Part shown: positions 18,305-27,899 of the stretch, piece after piece
How positions within the stretch are numbered: the stretch's first letter is position 1
Layout: every line of letters begins with the position of its first letter
Assembly (NCBI RefSeq): GCF_002000245.1
Contig: NZ_MTCM01000001.1
Span: forward strand, 2,294,001-2,358,000
DNA length: 64,000 nt
Direction of reading: 5' to 3'
Source: Sphingobacterium sp. CZ-UAM
GTDB lineage: Bacteria; Bacteroidota; Bacteroidia; Sphingobacteriales; Sphingobacteriaceae
The notes under the pieces: model-generated
Told to the model about the DNA's origin: nothing
The model's database searches: none
The model's input: the letters and a program-made list of their open reading frames with translations, nothing else
Program-made: the position numbers and the translations under genes

Positions 18305-19406
18305 AGTGTCTGTTTTTTTTACAAATGTAATGACAGCCTCTCCTTTTTAGTTCATAGGCCAATACCAATCTTGTCATCCGGTCGTATCTTGCCATTCCCT
18401 CCTTCTGATTGTTATGTGTTAGGTATTGATTGTAAAACAATCCCATCAGATCGTTGATCCAACCGGTATAATTGCTCCAAAATAAGCGTTCATCAGCGAT
18501 ATCAGCCAGTACCAGCTTGCTTAATCTTGTTTGATATTCCTTCGAAAGATCTGGATACATGCCGCGCAATTCTCCAAGCATATACAATGTTGTTTGCAAA
18601 TAAGCGGAATAGCGATAAAAGGATTGCGGATGATGCTGCAATCGGACAAAAGCGATAAAATTGGCTTCATCCTCAAACCCTACCCCTTGTTGGTGGGCGA
18701 GCTCATGTACATATGTAAACGGAAAAGATAAAGCTGGCATGGCATAATTTACCTGCGCTTCGTGTGTAAATGGATTGAAATAACCTGAAACACCGAAATA
18801 CGAAGCAACCACACTGTTTAGAGGCGATTTGGCCTGTACCTGGCTACCTGATAAAAAAGATGAAAATGTAGTATCATTTTTCACCCAATTCGCCAGATCC
18901 GCCCGTATATGATCTTTCCGATCTGCCCATTGTGCAGGATTGACCTGTTCCCGCAAGGCATTTGTACTATCCAGGTATTCATCGAGTACCATGAGATAGT
19001 CAGCAAGCTTCATGCTATCAACCTGCAGCTTTGCATTCACACTGATCGGCTTCCGATAATAATTTAATCCCCAGGAGATATAGAAAAAAATATATAGCCC
19101 AAGCAATAGGTTTACGATAAATAAAAAGGTTCGGCAGGCATCCGACCATTTTTTACCCCATAGCTTGCGTATAAGATTAACCAGCCAATAGAGCAGAAAA
19201 ATAACCGTGAAGGCGTAAAAAATATCCCCTATGCTAAAGGGAATATAGCCAAAAATAAATTTTGGAATATGACCATAAAACCGATAAAATCCCCGTGCAT
19301 AAAATTCCTCGATCCATAAACTACTGCTTTCGATCAACGATAAAACGAATAGCAGCCCGATGAATGATCCAAAAATAAAAACAGCTATTTTATCGCGCTT
19401 TGTCAT
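18303..19406 (-). CDS. DUF3810 membrane protein with HExxH zinc-peptidase motif
   Basis: 367 aa. Three hydrophobic segments lie in the first ~115 residues (about 8-26, 56-80, 94-113). The soluble remainder holds HELAH at 234-238 followed by GVGFEDEANFIAF, the layout of a zinc metallopeptidase, so the active site is predicted to be extracytoplasmic. This is the DUF3810 family, common in Bacteroidota and without a proven substrate. It starts 6 bp after the NdpA-type gene ends, so it is the last gene of a three-gene operon. Confidence 0.87.
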   Translation of the reverse strand: MTKRDKIAVFIFGSFIGLLFVLSLIESSSLWIEEFYARGFYRFYGHIPKFIFGYIPFSIGDIFYAFTVIFLLYWLVNLIRKLWGKKWSDACRTFLFIVNLLLGLYIFFYISWGLNYYRKPISVNAKLQVDSMKLADYLMVLDEYLDSTNALREQVNPAQWADRKDHIRADLANWVKNDTTFSSFLSGSQVQAKSPLNSVVASYFGVSGYFNPFTHEAQVNYAMPALSFPFTYVHELAHQQGVGFEDEANFIAFVRLQHHPQSFYRYSAYLQTTLYMLGELRGMYPDLSKEYQTRLSKLVLADIADERLFWSNYTGWINDLMGLFYNQYLTHNNQKEGMARYDRMTRLVLAYELKRRGCHYICKKNRH

Positions 19407-19412
19407 AAATTA

Positions 19413-20471
19413 TTAGCTTTCGTTTTCGAAATAGACCTTATAATAGTTCATCCCTTTATCTTCATCAAATCCCTTCTCAAGGTATTCCCGTTTTCCATGC
19501 ACATAGATATGAAAGTTCTTGTCCAATTTGAGTACAGACTTGTAGGACGATTCCATCTTTTTGACAGCTTTATCCGCTATTTCGAAACTTGACTGAAAGG
19601 GTGAATCAAATTCATTTTCAAAGCCAGCTTTATAGTCCTGGAACATGGCTATCGCCTGGGGATTTCCCAACACTTCTTCTTCAAATTCCTCCTGAACAAA
19701 AGTTTCCTTTTCTTTAAAGTAGTTCATGGATTTATTCATCAAATCAATCTTATCGGCCTTCTCCAGTTCAAATGTTTCATCGAGTTTCTCCTGAACAAAA
19801 TTCTTATAGACTTTTAAGTAGTTGCCTGTCTGATTGAAATTGTCGTTACGCACGCGCAGTTTTAGAAACTCGTCTTTCCAATACACCGCTTCCTGCTGTC
19901 TATTGGTCTGATCCAGTACCAGCACCTTATAGCCCTCCTCTTCCTCAACATTGATGATAATACATCCTTTGTCCAACTTGTTGATGTTGATTGCCTCCTG
20001 CTCATATTCCAAGGTGAAAGCCCCTTGTTCAGGATATACCTTTAGGTAAGTCTCTTTGTTTTCCGATTTAAATATACCAATAGCATCGTGTTCCTCGCCT
20101 TCAATCTGCACATTTTTCAGCGCCACCACATACACCTCCCCTGCTTTAATCTTGGGATGGTTGGACACCTCATACAGGTGTTTCGAAATCTGCTGCGAAA
20201 AATCGTGAAAGGGTAACTGCTCCTTGAAGTACTGGCGAACAAAATAGAACACCTCGTTCAGATCCAGTTCTTCATTGGGATGATATAGACGATATACTTC
20301 GTTCACTTTCGCAAAGGGGCTCATAAAGTACTGCATCAAAAGTCCGGGCAATACTTCATCGCCTTCAAGGGATACAGGGACGTCAGACAGGATATAAAAC
20401 TCATCCTGTGCTTTGTTTCCTACTCGGTGTATAGATAATGCTTCAAAAGTTGCGTCTTGGTGAAAAAACAT
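19413..20471 (-). CDS. 37-kDa nucleoid-associated protein (NdpA/YejK family)
   Basis: 352 aa. The N-terminus ATFEALSIHRVGNKAQDE and the later FFKSENKETYLKV-like segment (IGIFKSENKETYLKVYP) match the NA37 family (PF04245), whose E. coli member YejK binds the nucleoid. The protein is acidic overall. The length matches the family. It lies 9 bp after the deacetylase-like gene and 6 bp before DUF3810, so translation is probably coupled within the operon. Chromosome-associated function is inferred from the family. Confidence 0.87.
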   Translation of the reverse strand: MFFHQDATFEALSIHRVGNKAQDEFYILSDVPVSLEGDEVLPGLLMQYFMSPFAKVNEVYRLYHPNEELDLNEVFYFVRQYFKEQLPFHDFSQQISKHLYEVSNHPKIKAGEVYVVALKNVQIEGEEHDAIGIFKSENKETYLKVYPEQGAFTLEYEQEAININKLDKGCIIINVEEEEGYKVLVLDQTNRQQEAVYWKDEFLKLRVRNDNFNQTGNYLKVYKNFVQEKLDETFELEKADKIDLMNKSMNYFKEKETFVQEEFEEEVLGNPQAIAMFQDYKAGFENEFDSPFQSSFEIADKAVKKMESSYKSVLKLDKNFHIYVHGKREYLEKGFDEDKGMNYYKVYFENES

Positions 20472-20480
20472 ATTCTTATT

Positions 20481-21407
20481 TTATAAATTATATAAATCTA
20501 TTGCTATTTTAAATGTTTGGCAATGTGCATTGACAATATCTTTGATCTGCGGAGAATAGCCGCCCCCCATGCTTACCTGAACAGGAATATGCTGCTGATG
20601 ACATAGTCCCAATACAAGTTCATCCCTTCGCGCGCAGGTTGTTGGACTTAAATTCAATTTTCCTAGTTTATCGGTTTCCAAGATATCTACACCCGCCTGA
20701 TAAAAAACAAAATCAGGCCGGATACGCTCAAATAAATCCCGCAGATTCTCATTCAGGATCGCCAAATATTCTTTATCTGTTATATTTTCAGCGAGTCCGA
20801 TATCTAAGTGAGAACGCTGCTTGATAAAGGGATAGTTCTTCTCTCCATGCATCGAAAAGGTAAACACCTGCTGATGCCCTTCGAATATATGCGCTGTCCC
20901 ATTGCCCTGATGTACATCCAGATCAATGATGAGTATTCGATTTGCAAGCTTCTGTTGTAATAGATAACCTGCAGCTGTCGCTTGATCGTTCATCAGGCAA
21001 AAGCCTTCACCGAAATCATGGCCAGCGTGGTGGGTCCCACCTGCAATCGTAAAAGCTACCCCATATTTTAAGGCATAACCTGCAGCCTGAATCGTTCCAT
21101 CCAAAATATAGCGTTCGCGGTCTACTAAGCTCTTGCTTAAGGGAAATCCGATCCTGCGTACCATTTTTGCATCCAAAGTCAAATCAAACAGTTTCGTCAC
21201 GTAAGCCGGGTCATGGACCAGACAACAGGTTTCAAAACTCGCCAGCTCAGGCCTGTAAAAATTAGCTTCATTGGCCAATCCCTCATGCTTCAACTGTAGC
21301 GGGATCAACTCATACTTTAACATCGGAAAGCGATGTCCTTCTTTGACCGGATGGATAAACTCGGGATGAAAAGCTATCTTAAGCACTTTAAATCTAATTT
21401 TATTCAT
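20481..21407 (-). CDS. histone-deacetylase-like amidohydrolase
   Basis: 308 aa, a class IV-like HDAC/AcuC relative. The active site is complete: paired histidines in GGTHHAGHDFGEGFC, zinc ligands in DLDVHQGNGTAHIF and QAGVDILETDKLG, and the MGGGYS segment with the catalytic tyrosine. Bacterial members remove acetyl groups from proteins or small amides in the cytosol. It is the first gene of an operon with a nucleoid protein, which makes a DNA-protein substrate an attractive but unproven idea. A near box TATCTTCG lies one nt before the ATG. Confidence 0.9.
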   Translation of the reverse strand: MNKIRFKVLKIAFHPEFIHPVKEGHRFPMLKYELIPLQLKHEGLANEANFYRPELASFETCCLVHDPAYVTKLFDLTLDAKMVRRIGFPLSKSLVDRERYILDGTIQAAGYALKYGVAFTIAGGTHHAGHDFGEGFCLMNDQATAAGYLLQQKLANRILIIDLDVHQGNGTAHIFEGHQQVFTFSMHGEKNYPFIKQRSHLDIGLAENITDKEYLAILNENLRDLFERIRPDFVFYQAGVDILETDKLGKLNLSPTTCARRDELVLGLCHQQHIPVQVSMGGGYSPQIKDIVNAHCQTFKIAIDLYNL

Positions 21408-21581
21408 GCGAAGATAATAAAAACTAAAGCAATCCCATTTTATCCAACAATATCAATCGGATATTTTGGAGTTGTATAGGAAAAAGGGCATCTTTGGGTA
21501 AGAACAAATCTTCAGTTTGATGTCAGCCGTCGTTTGACGTTAAACTTATATTCGATCATAAATAGATACATTAAAAATAAT

Positions 21582-22223
21582 ATGGAAACGACTAATTTGC
21601 CTCAATTGTCTGCAATGGAACAGCGTGTCCTAGGCTCCCTGATTGAAAAATCAAAGGTAACCCCCGAATATTATCCAATGACAATCAATAGCTTACAAGC
21701 CGCATGTAATCAAAAAACTTCACGCAAACCTGTCGTTCAATACAGCGAAGAAGACATCGTCAATACACTGGATATCCTGAAAAAGAGAGGGTTGATTTCG
21801 ACCGTTATCGGTGGTGGATCCCGGGTCACCAAATATAAGCACAATTTTGCCATACAGTTTCCTCTCGTGCCATCCGAACTGACTATTATTTGCCTATTAC
21901 TTCTCCGTGGGCCAATGACAGCCGGTGAAATCAATTCAAATGCCGGAAGATTATACGAGTTTGAATCCTTAGGTGAAATTAATGAACAATTGGAGAAGCT
22001 TGCTCAAGAGGGCTATTTGAAAGCTCTTCCCAAACAAGCCGGACACAAAGAGGTACGTTATATCCACCTGTTGGGTGAAGTCAATATGGAAACTTTTGAA
22101 AATAGCAGCAGTACAGCAAGCGGAGCAGCAGATCCGGCACTTTTGGAACGTATCGGACAACTCGAACAGGAAGTCGCTGAATTAAAACAGAAGTTTCAGG
22201 AATTGTGGGACGAACTACATTAA
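21582..22223 (+). CDS. YceH family protein (DUF480)
   Basis: 213 aa from ATG 21582; a TTG at 21534 extends the frame but adds residues unlike the family. The start AMEQRVLGSLIEKSKVTPEYYPMT and the NALVAACNQKTSRKP-type segment (SLQAACNQKTSRKPVVQY) are the DUF480 signatures. The fold has two winged-helix domains. A C-terminal coiled coil (IGQLEQEVAELKQKFQELWDEL) is present. Function is unknown, though a DNA-binding role is plausible from the fold. MFS and DUF72 genes follow with gaps of 3 and 1 nt. Confidence 0.87.
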   Translation: METTNLPQLSAMEQRVLGSLIEKSKVTPEYYPMTINSLQAACNQKTSRKPVVQYSEEDIVNTLDILKKRGLISTVIGGGSRVTKYKHNFAIQFPLVPSELTIICLLLLRGPMTAGEINSNAGRLYEFESLGEINEQLEKLAQEGYLKALPKQAGHKEVRYIHLLGEVNMETFENSSSTASGAADPALLERIGQLEQEVAELKQKFQELWDELH

Positions 22224-22226
22224 TCG

Positions 22227-23417
22227 ATGACGAATACCACTGATTCCAAAGCAGGATTATCCCAGGCAACCTTATGGTTGATGACCATTGCTACAGGCCT
22301 GGTTGTCGCCAACAACTATTATAATCAGCCACTACTGGGACTAATTGCCAAAGACCTAGATCTTAGTGAAGCCACAGTAAGCAATTCAGCCATGTTAACA
22401 CAAATTGGTTATGCCTGTGGGCTTCTATTGATTGTTCCCCTGGGCGATATGTTTAAGAGAAAGAAAATGATTTTAATTGATTTTATATTCATTATTCTCT
22501 CATTGGCCGGAATGGCACTTTCCCAGTCTATTGCAGCTATCCTCAGCTTTAGTTTTTTGATCGGCTTTACATCCGTGATACCACAAGTTTTTGTACCCAT
22601 GGCTGCTGAGCTTGCCCCGAAGGAGAAACAGGCTGCTGCAATAGGTATGGTCATGTCAGGATTATTGATCGGTATCCTATTATCACGCGTGGTCAGCGGA
22701 TTTGTCGGTTCCTACTTTGGCTGGCGTGAAATGTATTGGATCGCCACAGTGATCATGGTCATCACAGCTATGGCCATCGCCATCAAATTACCCGAAGTTA
22801 ACCCGAATTTTAAGGGTACCTATAAGGAATTGATGCTTTCGGTATGGAACTTCGCTAGGAAACAACCTGTGCTGCAGTTAGCTGCATTTCGTGGTGCGAT
22901 GGGATTTGGGGCTTTTTCAGCCTTCTTTACAACCTTGGTATTCCATATCCAGGGGCCACCATTTTTTGACGGGCCAGCTACCGCTGGTGCATTTGGCCTT
23001 GTGGGGGCCTGTGGTGCCCTTGCAGCTGCTTTTGTCAACCGGATGACCGTATACATGGGTACAGCAAAAATTATCCGCTACGCGATAGTATTGATGCTCT
23101 TTAGCTGGCTGCTTTTTGCGTTATTCGGCAACTATTATTGGGGTCTGATCATTGGGGTGATCCTCATTGACCTGGGATTACAGTCCATGCACATCTTAAA
23201 TCAGAGTGATTTCTACGCGCTCAATCTTGGCGCTAATAATCGCCTGAACACCGTTTATATGGTCAGTTATTTTATCGGTGGTTCAACAGGCACCTTTTTT
23301 GCTGCGCAAGCATGGCAGCATTTCCAATGGCCGGGGGTTATTGCCGTTGGCACGACATATAGCCTTTTAGCTTTGCTCGCACACTTATTATTTGATCATA
23401 AACTAAGAAAAAACTAA
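22227..23417 (+). CDS. MFS transporter
   Basis: 396 aa with about twelve predicted membrane helices. The cytoplasmic loop motif appears as GDMFKRKKMILID between helices 2 and 3, and motif-like FVGSYFGWREMYWI near helix 5. The N-terminus VVANNYYNQPLLGLIAKDL is characteristic of a subgroup of drug-efflux-like MFS proteins found in many bacteria. The transported compound is unknown. It lies 3 bp after the yceH-like gene and 1 bp before DUF72, indicating a tight operon. Confidence 0.9.
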   Translation: MTNTTDSKAGLSQATLWLMTIATGLVVANNYYNQPLLGLIAKDLDLSEATVSNSAMLTQIGYACGLLLIVPLGDMFKRKKMILIDFIFIILSLAGMALSQSIAAILSFSFLIGFTSVIPQVFVPMAAELAPKEKQAAAIGMVMSGLLIGILLSRVVSGFVGSYFGWREMYWIATVIMVITAMAIAIKLPEVNPNFKGTYKELMLSVWNFARKQPVLQLAAFRGAMGFGAFSAFFTTLVFHIQGPPFFDGPATAGAFGLVGACGALAAAFVNRMTVYMGTAKIIRYAIVLMLFSWLLFALFGNYYWGLIIGVILIDLGLQSMHILNQSDFYALNLGANNRLNTVYMVSYFIGGSTGTFFAAQAWQHFQWPGVIAVGTTYSLLALLAHLLFDHKLRKN

Positions 23418-23418
23418 T

Positions 23419-24306
23419 ATGAAATTTGGCCAAGTAGATCATCCCGAAGAGGTAGATTTCACCCTACCAGCTACTCCAAAAGAGACTTTAGCCCTTTTAC
23501 AGCATTTCAAAAATAAAGAACCATTTGAAGTATATGTCGGCTGTGCAAAGTGGAACAAACAGGATCTAAAGGGTTTTTATCCAAGAGGCACAAAGGACGA
23601 ACTTGTTTACTATGCCAATCAATTTAACAGCATCGAACTCAATGCCACCTTCTATAATTCACCCAGCCTGGAGCAGGTAGAAACCTGGAAGAAGAAAACT
23701 CCGGCAGATTTTAAATTCTTCCCCAAAGTTCCCCAGTCGATCAGTCATTTTAGTCGATTGCTTAACGCAACGGATAAAGTCAAGTTATTTACAGATGCTG
23801 TTGTCCGATTTGACGAAAAATTAGGGATGGTCTTTCTGCAAATGCATGACAACTATAGCCCAAAAGACATGGCGCGGTTAAAATTATTTTTGCACGACTG
23901 GCCACAAGATGTTCCCTTAGCATTGGAAGTTCGAAATAAAGAATGGTTCTCAAAGGCTGAAGTAACGAATGAACTCTATACCTTGTTGGAGGAGACCGGT
24001 GTGACCAATGTATTGGTGGATACGGCGGGCAGAAGGGATATGTTGCACATGCGGATGACTACACCTGTCGCCTTTATCCGTTATGTCGGCGCCAACCATG
24101 CATCGGATTACGCGCGTCTGGATAATTGGATAGAAGTACTAAAACTCTGGCGGGATAATGGATTACAGAAACTGTATTTCTTTATCCATCAGAATGTCGA
24201 AATTGAATCCCCCCTGCTGGCAACACACTTTATTAAGAAAATGAATGAAACATTTGATTTGAACCTTAAATATCCTAATAAAGCAACAGGCAATACCTTA
24301 TTTTAA
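23419..24306 (+). CDS. DUF72 (YecE-like) TIM-barrel protein
   Basis: 295 aa. VYVGCAKWNKQDLKGFYP, YYANQFNSIELNATFYN, FFPKVPQSISHF and LALEVRNKEWF are the ordered DUF72 marks. The family adopts a TIM-barrel fold and its reaction is not known. The C-terminal segment WRDNGLQKLYFFIHQNVE is also conserved. It is the last gene of the yceH-MFS-DUF72 operon, followed by a strong terminator that is shared with the convergent enolase gene. Confidence 0.9.
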   Translation: MKFGQVDHPEEVDFTLPATPKETLALLQHFKNKEPFEVYVGCAKWNKQDLKGFYPRGTKDELVYYANQFNSIELNATFYNSPSLEQVETWKKKTPADFKFFPKVPQSISHFSRLLNATDKVKLFTDAVVRFDEKLGMVFLQMHDNYSPKDMARLKLFLHDWPQDVPLALEVRNKEWFSKAEVTNELYTLLEETGVTNVLVDTAGRRDMLHMRMTTPVAFIRYVGANHASDYARLDNWIEVLKLWRDNGLQKLYFFIHQNVEIESPLLATHFIKKMNETFDLNLKYPNKATGNTLF

Positions 24307-24343
24307 CGGGGTATTCTCTTTTCCAGAATAAAACTATTCCTAA

Positions 24344-24383
24344 AAAAAGTAAGGCCTAATCCGTGGATTAGGCCTTACTTTTT
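24344..24383. terminator. bidirectional terminator between the DUF72 gene and eno
   Basis: Perfect 18-bp stem (AAAAAGTAAGGCCTAATC and its complement) with loop CGTG; A- and T-tracts on the two sides serve the two convergent genes. Confidence 0.88.
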
Positions 24384-24397
24384 AGGATAGGGTAAAC

Positions 24398-25705
<1,308 letters not shown>

Positions 25706-25771
25706 CTATAATTTATTTTCATTACTTAGTGTAAATAAGACACACTCCTATCTACAGACATTTTTCACAAC

Positions 25772-25779
25772 CAAATATA
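25772..25779 (-). promoter_or_regulatory. candidate -7 box (TATATTTG) for eno
   Basis: An exact TAnnTTTG match on the minus strand, implying a leader of about 70 nt before the eno ATG. No -33 TTTG at ideal spacing was seen. Confidence 0.4.
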
Positions 25780-25852
25780 ACAAAAAATGTATTTATTCCG
25801 TCATTTATTGTGAATAAAATATGACCAATCTGAATAATTGATTCTGCAAATC

Positions 25853-25891
25853 GCATAAAAAACCCTCCACGATAGGGAGGGTTTTTATGCG
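25853..25891 (-). terminator. terminator after carA
   Basis: GCATAAAAACCCTCCC-type stem closing on a 6-nt loop, with one extra A bulged and T-rich 3' side on the minus strand, 14 nt past the carA stop. It could also work on the plus strand. Confidence 0.8.
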
Positions 25892-25904
25892 ATGCTATGT
25901 TTGC

Positions 25905-27005
25905 TTAGTTTTTGATCATTGCGACGAAATCATCAAACAGGTAACGTGAATCGTGTGGACCTGGGGATGATTCAGGGTGATATTGAACCGAGAACGCTTT
26001 TTGCCCTTTGATACGGATCCCTTCGATAGATTGGTCGTTCAAATTAACGTGCGTTATCTCCACATTTTCCGAATTTTGGATATCTTCAGCTACAACACCA
26101 AAACCATGGTTTTGTGAAGTAATTTCACAACGGTTAGCGATAATATTTTTGACCGGGTGATTGATACCACGGTGTCCATTATGTAATTTGCTTGTGCGGA
26201 TACCATTAGCCAGCGCTAAAATCTGATGACCTAAACAGATCCCAAACATCGGCTTGTTTGCATTCAGGATAGATTTTACGGTTTCGATAGCATAATCCAT
26301 TGGTGCAGGATCACCGGGGCCATTTGAAATAAAGTAACCATCAGGATTCCATTTTTCCATTTCCTCAAATGTTGTCTTAGCCGGGAAAACTTTTGTATAA
26401 ACATCACGTGCCTCAAAATTGCGCAGGATATTTTTCTTGATCCCCAAATCCAGCACAGCTACACGTAAAGATGCATTTTCATTTCCGAAGAAATAAGGCT
26501 CAGTAGTCGTTACCTTAGAAGACAGCTCAAGACCATCCATCGAAGGAACTTTTGCCAATTGGCTCTTTAATTCCTCAACGTCTAGTGTTTCCGAAGAAAT
26601 GATTGCATTCATGGCTCCTTTATCACGGATATGTCTTACCAATGAACGTGTATCCACATCGGAAATACCCACCAAATTTCCCTCCTCAAAGTAGCTTTGA
26701 ATAGACTCATCAGCCATTTTACGGCTATAGTTGATGTTGTAGTTTTTACAAACTAGTCCCGCAATCTGAATTTGATTTGATTCGGTATCGTCCTCATCAA
26801 TACCATAGTTACCAATATGGGCATTGGTTGTTACCATGATTTGTCCAAAATAAGATGGATCTGTAAAAATCTCTTGATAACCGGTTGTTCCTGTATTGAA
26901 ACAGATCTCACCAGTAGTCGTACCAATTTTACCAGCGGCTTTACCGTGATAAACTGTACCATCTTCTAAAACTAAAATTGCAGGCAATTTGCTGTAGTTG
27001 GTCAT
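25905..27005 (-). CDS. carA: carbamoyl-phosphate synthase small subunit
   Basis: 366 aa; the glutaminase subunit that feeds ammonia to CarB for carbamoyl phosphate (pyrimidines and arginine). The N-terminal CPSase_sm domain shows LEDGTVYHGKAAG and FNTGTTGYQEIFTDPSY. The class I glutamine amidotransferase domain has the nucleophile elbow FGICLGHQ and the His/Glu pair in QYHPESSPGP. carB is not adjacent. The 175-nt leader between the predicted promoter and this ATG contains a short reading frame and an intrinsic terminator, which suggests attenuation (see separate entries). Confidence 0.97.
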   Translation of the reverse strand: MTNYSKLPAILVLEDGTVYHGKAAGKIGTTTGEICFNTGTTGYQEIFTDPSYFGQIMVTTNAHIGNYGIDEDDTESNQIQIAGLVCKNYNINYSRKMADESIQSYFEEGNLVGISDVDTRSLVRHIRDKGAMNAIISSETLDVEELKSQLAKVPSMDGLELSSKVTTTEPYFFGNENASLRVAVLDLGIKKNILRNFEARDVYTKVFPAKTTFEEMEKWNPDGYFISNGPGDPAPMDYAIETVKSILNANKPMFGICLGHQILALANGIRTSKLHNGHRGINHPVKNIIANRCEITSQNHGFGVVAEDIQNSENVEITHVNLNDQSIEGIRIKGQKAFSVQYHPESSPGPHDSRYLFDDFVAMIKN

Positions 27006-27072
27006 TATCGATGTAATATTATAAAATGTGTATCTCTTCTGTTCTGAATCTTAAAGCCTTCCCTATTGGATA

Positions 27073-27095
27073 TAAAAAAAGCCCTCAAATGGGCT
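27073..27095 (-). terminator. intrinsic terminator in the carA leader
   Basis: Minus-strand stem AGCCC-ATTTGA-GGGCT followed by seven T (27079-27073). It lies between the predicted carA promoter and the carA start. It could be an attenuator, or merely the end of the TM2/DUF2752 transcript. Confidence 0.65.
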
Positions 27096-27105
27096 AAAAT
27101 ATGAA

Positions 27106-27180
27106 TTAACAATGCATTACGACGATTGACAAACCGTTTCCTAAGGCACCTACCAATAAAGACTCTACTTTAATTTTCAC
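27106..27180 (-). CDS. possible 24-aa leader peptide upstream of carA
   Basis: Minus-strand GTG at 27180 opens a 24-codon frame ending TAA at 27108-27106. It begins KIKVESLLVGALGNG and ends VVMHC, so it is hydrophobic and protein-like in composition. The stop codon lies 10 nt before the terminator stem. The start is only 6 nt after a TAACTTTG box and has no Shine-Dalgarno; an in-frame TTG three codons earlier lies inside the box. This could be chance in a short sequence; conservation would decide. Confidence 0.4.
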   Translation of the reverse strand: MKIKVESLLVGALGNGLSIVVMHC

Positions 27181-27186
27181 GGGAGA

Positions 27187-27194
27187 CAAAGTTA
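27187..27194 (-). promoter_or_regulatory. candidate carA -7 box (TAACTTTG)
   Basis: An exact TAnnTTTG match on the minus strand in the gap between the DUF2752 gene and carA. I found no exact box nearer to carA. The -33 region is T-rich (TTTTTCA) rather than TTTG. Confidence 0.5.
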
Positions 27195-27225
27195 CGACAT
27201 ATCAATTAAAAGTGAAAAACATTTT

Positions 27226-27546
27226 TCAATTATTTTGCAAGGAATCAATTTGTCTTTGTCTAAACCGCCAAAAGTCTCTTAAAATCAAAAAGATGAATAC
27301 AGGAAAGATTCCAAAAATCATTGGATTTGCAGACCAGGCATAGGCCCATTCCATTTTCAGCAGCGCAATTAATGCAGTTGTCAGACCGCAACCGGGACAA
27401 TCATATCCGGTCACTGCCTTCCAAAGACAAGGAATGAGGATATGAATATCCGACAGCATATACAATACAATTGCAGCGCTAAAATATCCCATAACAATGG
27501 TATAAATCCAATGTAATCGCAGATATTTCAGCACCATATAAGCCAT
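27226..27546 (-). CDS. DUF2752 membrane protein
   Basis: 106 aa. The family mark CPGCGLTTALIALL sits at about residues 50-63, between two hydrophobic segments (about 13-35 and 76-91). The paired cysteines of CPGCG are typical. Function is unknown. Its ATG shares one base with the stop codon of the upstream TM2 gene, so translation of the two is probably coupled. Membership is clear despite the small size. Confidence 0.86.
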   Translation of the reverse strand: MAYMVLKYLRLHWIYTIVMGYFSAAIVLYMLSDIHILIPCLWKAVTGYDCPGCGLTTALIALLKMEWAYAWSANPMIFGIFPVFIFLILRDFWRFRQRQIDSLQNN

Positions 27547-27899
27547 TAATTATTATTTACGGGACTTTTGATGTATTGACCATCTTTATCCTTATACCTT
27601 CCAACAATGATCATAATCAGATCGATAAGCGACCAGATTCCACATCCACCCAAAGTAATCAATTGCAGAATAGCTGTTCCGATCTGCCCTAGATAGAAGC
27701 GATGTCCTCCGAAAGGCCCCAGAAACAAACAAAATAACAAAGCGGGCAACCAACGATCATCCTGAATACTACGGTTCTGTTGGAAAGGTTGATTCGCATA
27801 GAATATAGGTTGTTTAACACCACAGAGCGGGCAGACCTCAGCTTTAACGTTAATTAGCTGACCACATTCCACGCAATATTTTTCGTCTTCTGATTTCAT
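27546..27899 (-). CDS. zinc-ribbon plus TM2 domain protein
   Basis: 117 aa. An N-terminal zinc ribbon (CVECG at about residues 9-13 and CPLCG at 23-27) is followed by a linker and a TM2 domain: two membrane helices with FLGPFGGHRFYLGQIGTAILQ and the DLIMIIVGRYKDKDG end. TM2 proteins of this type are common in Bacteroidota and lack a proven role. It is coupled to the DUF2752 gene by a one-base stop/start overlap. Nearly 500 bp upstream hold no gene. Confidence 0.87.
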   Translation of the reverse strand: MKSEDEKYCVECGQLINVKAEVCPLCGVKQPIFYANQPFQQNRSIQDDRWLPALLFCLFLGPFGGHRFYLGQIGTAILQLITLGGCGIWSLIDLIMIIVGRYKDKDGQYIKSPVNNN

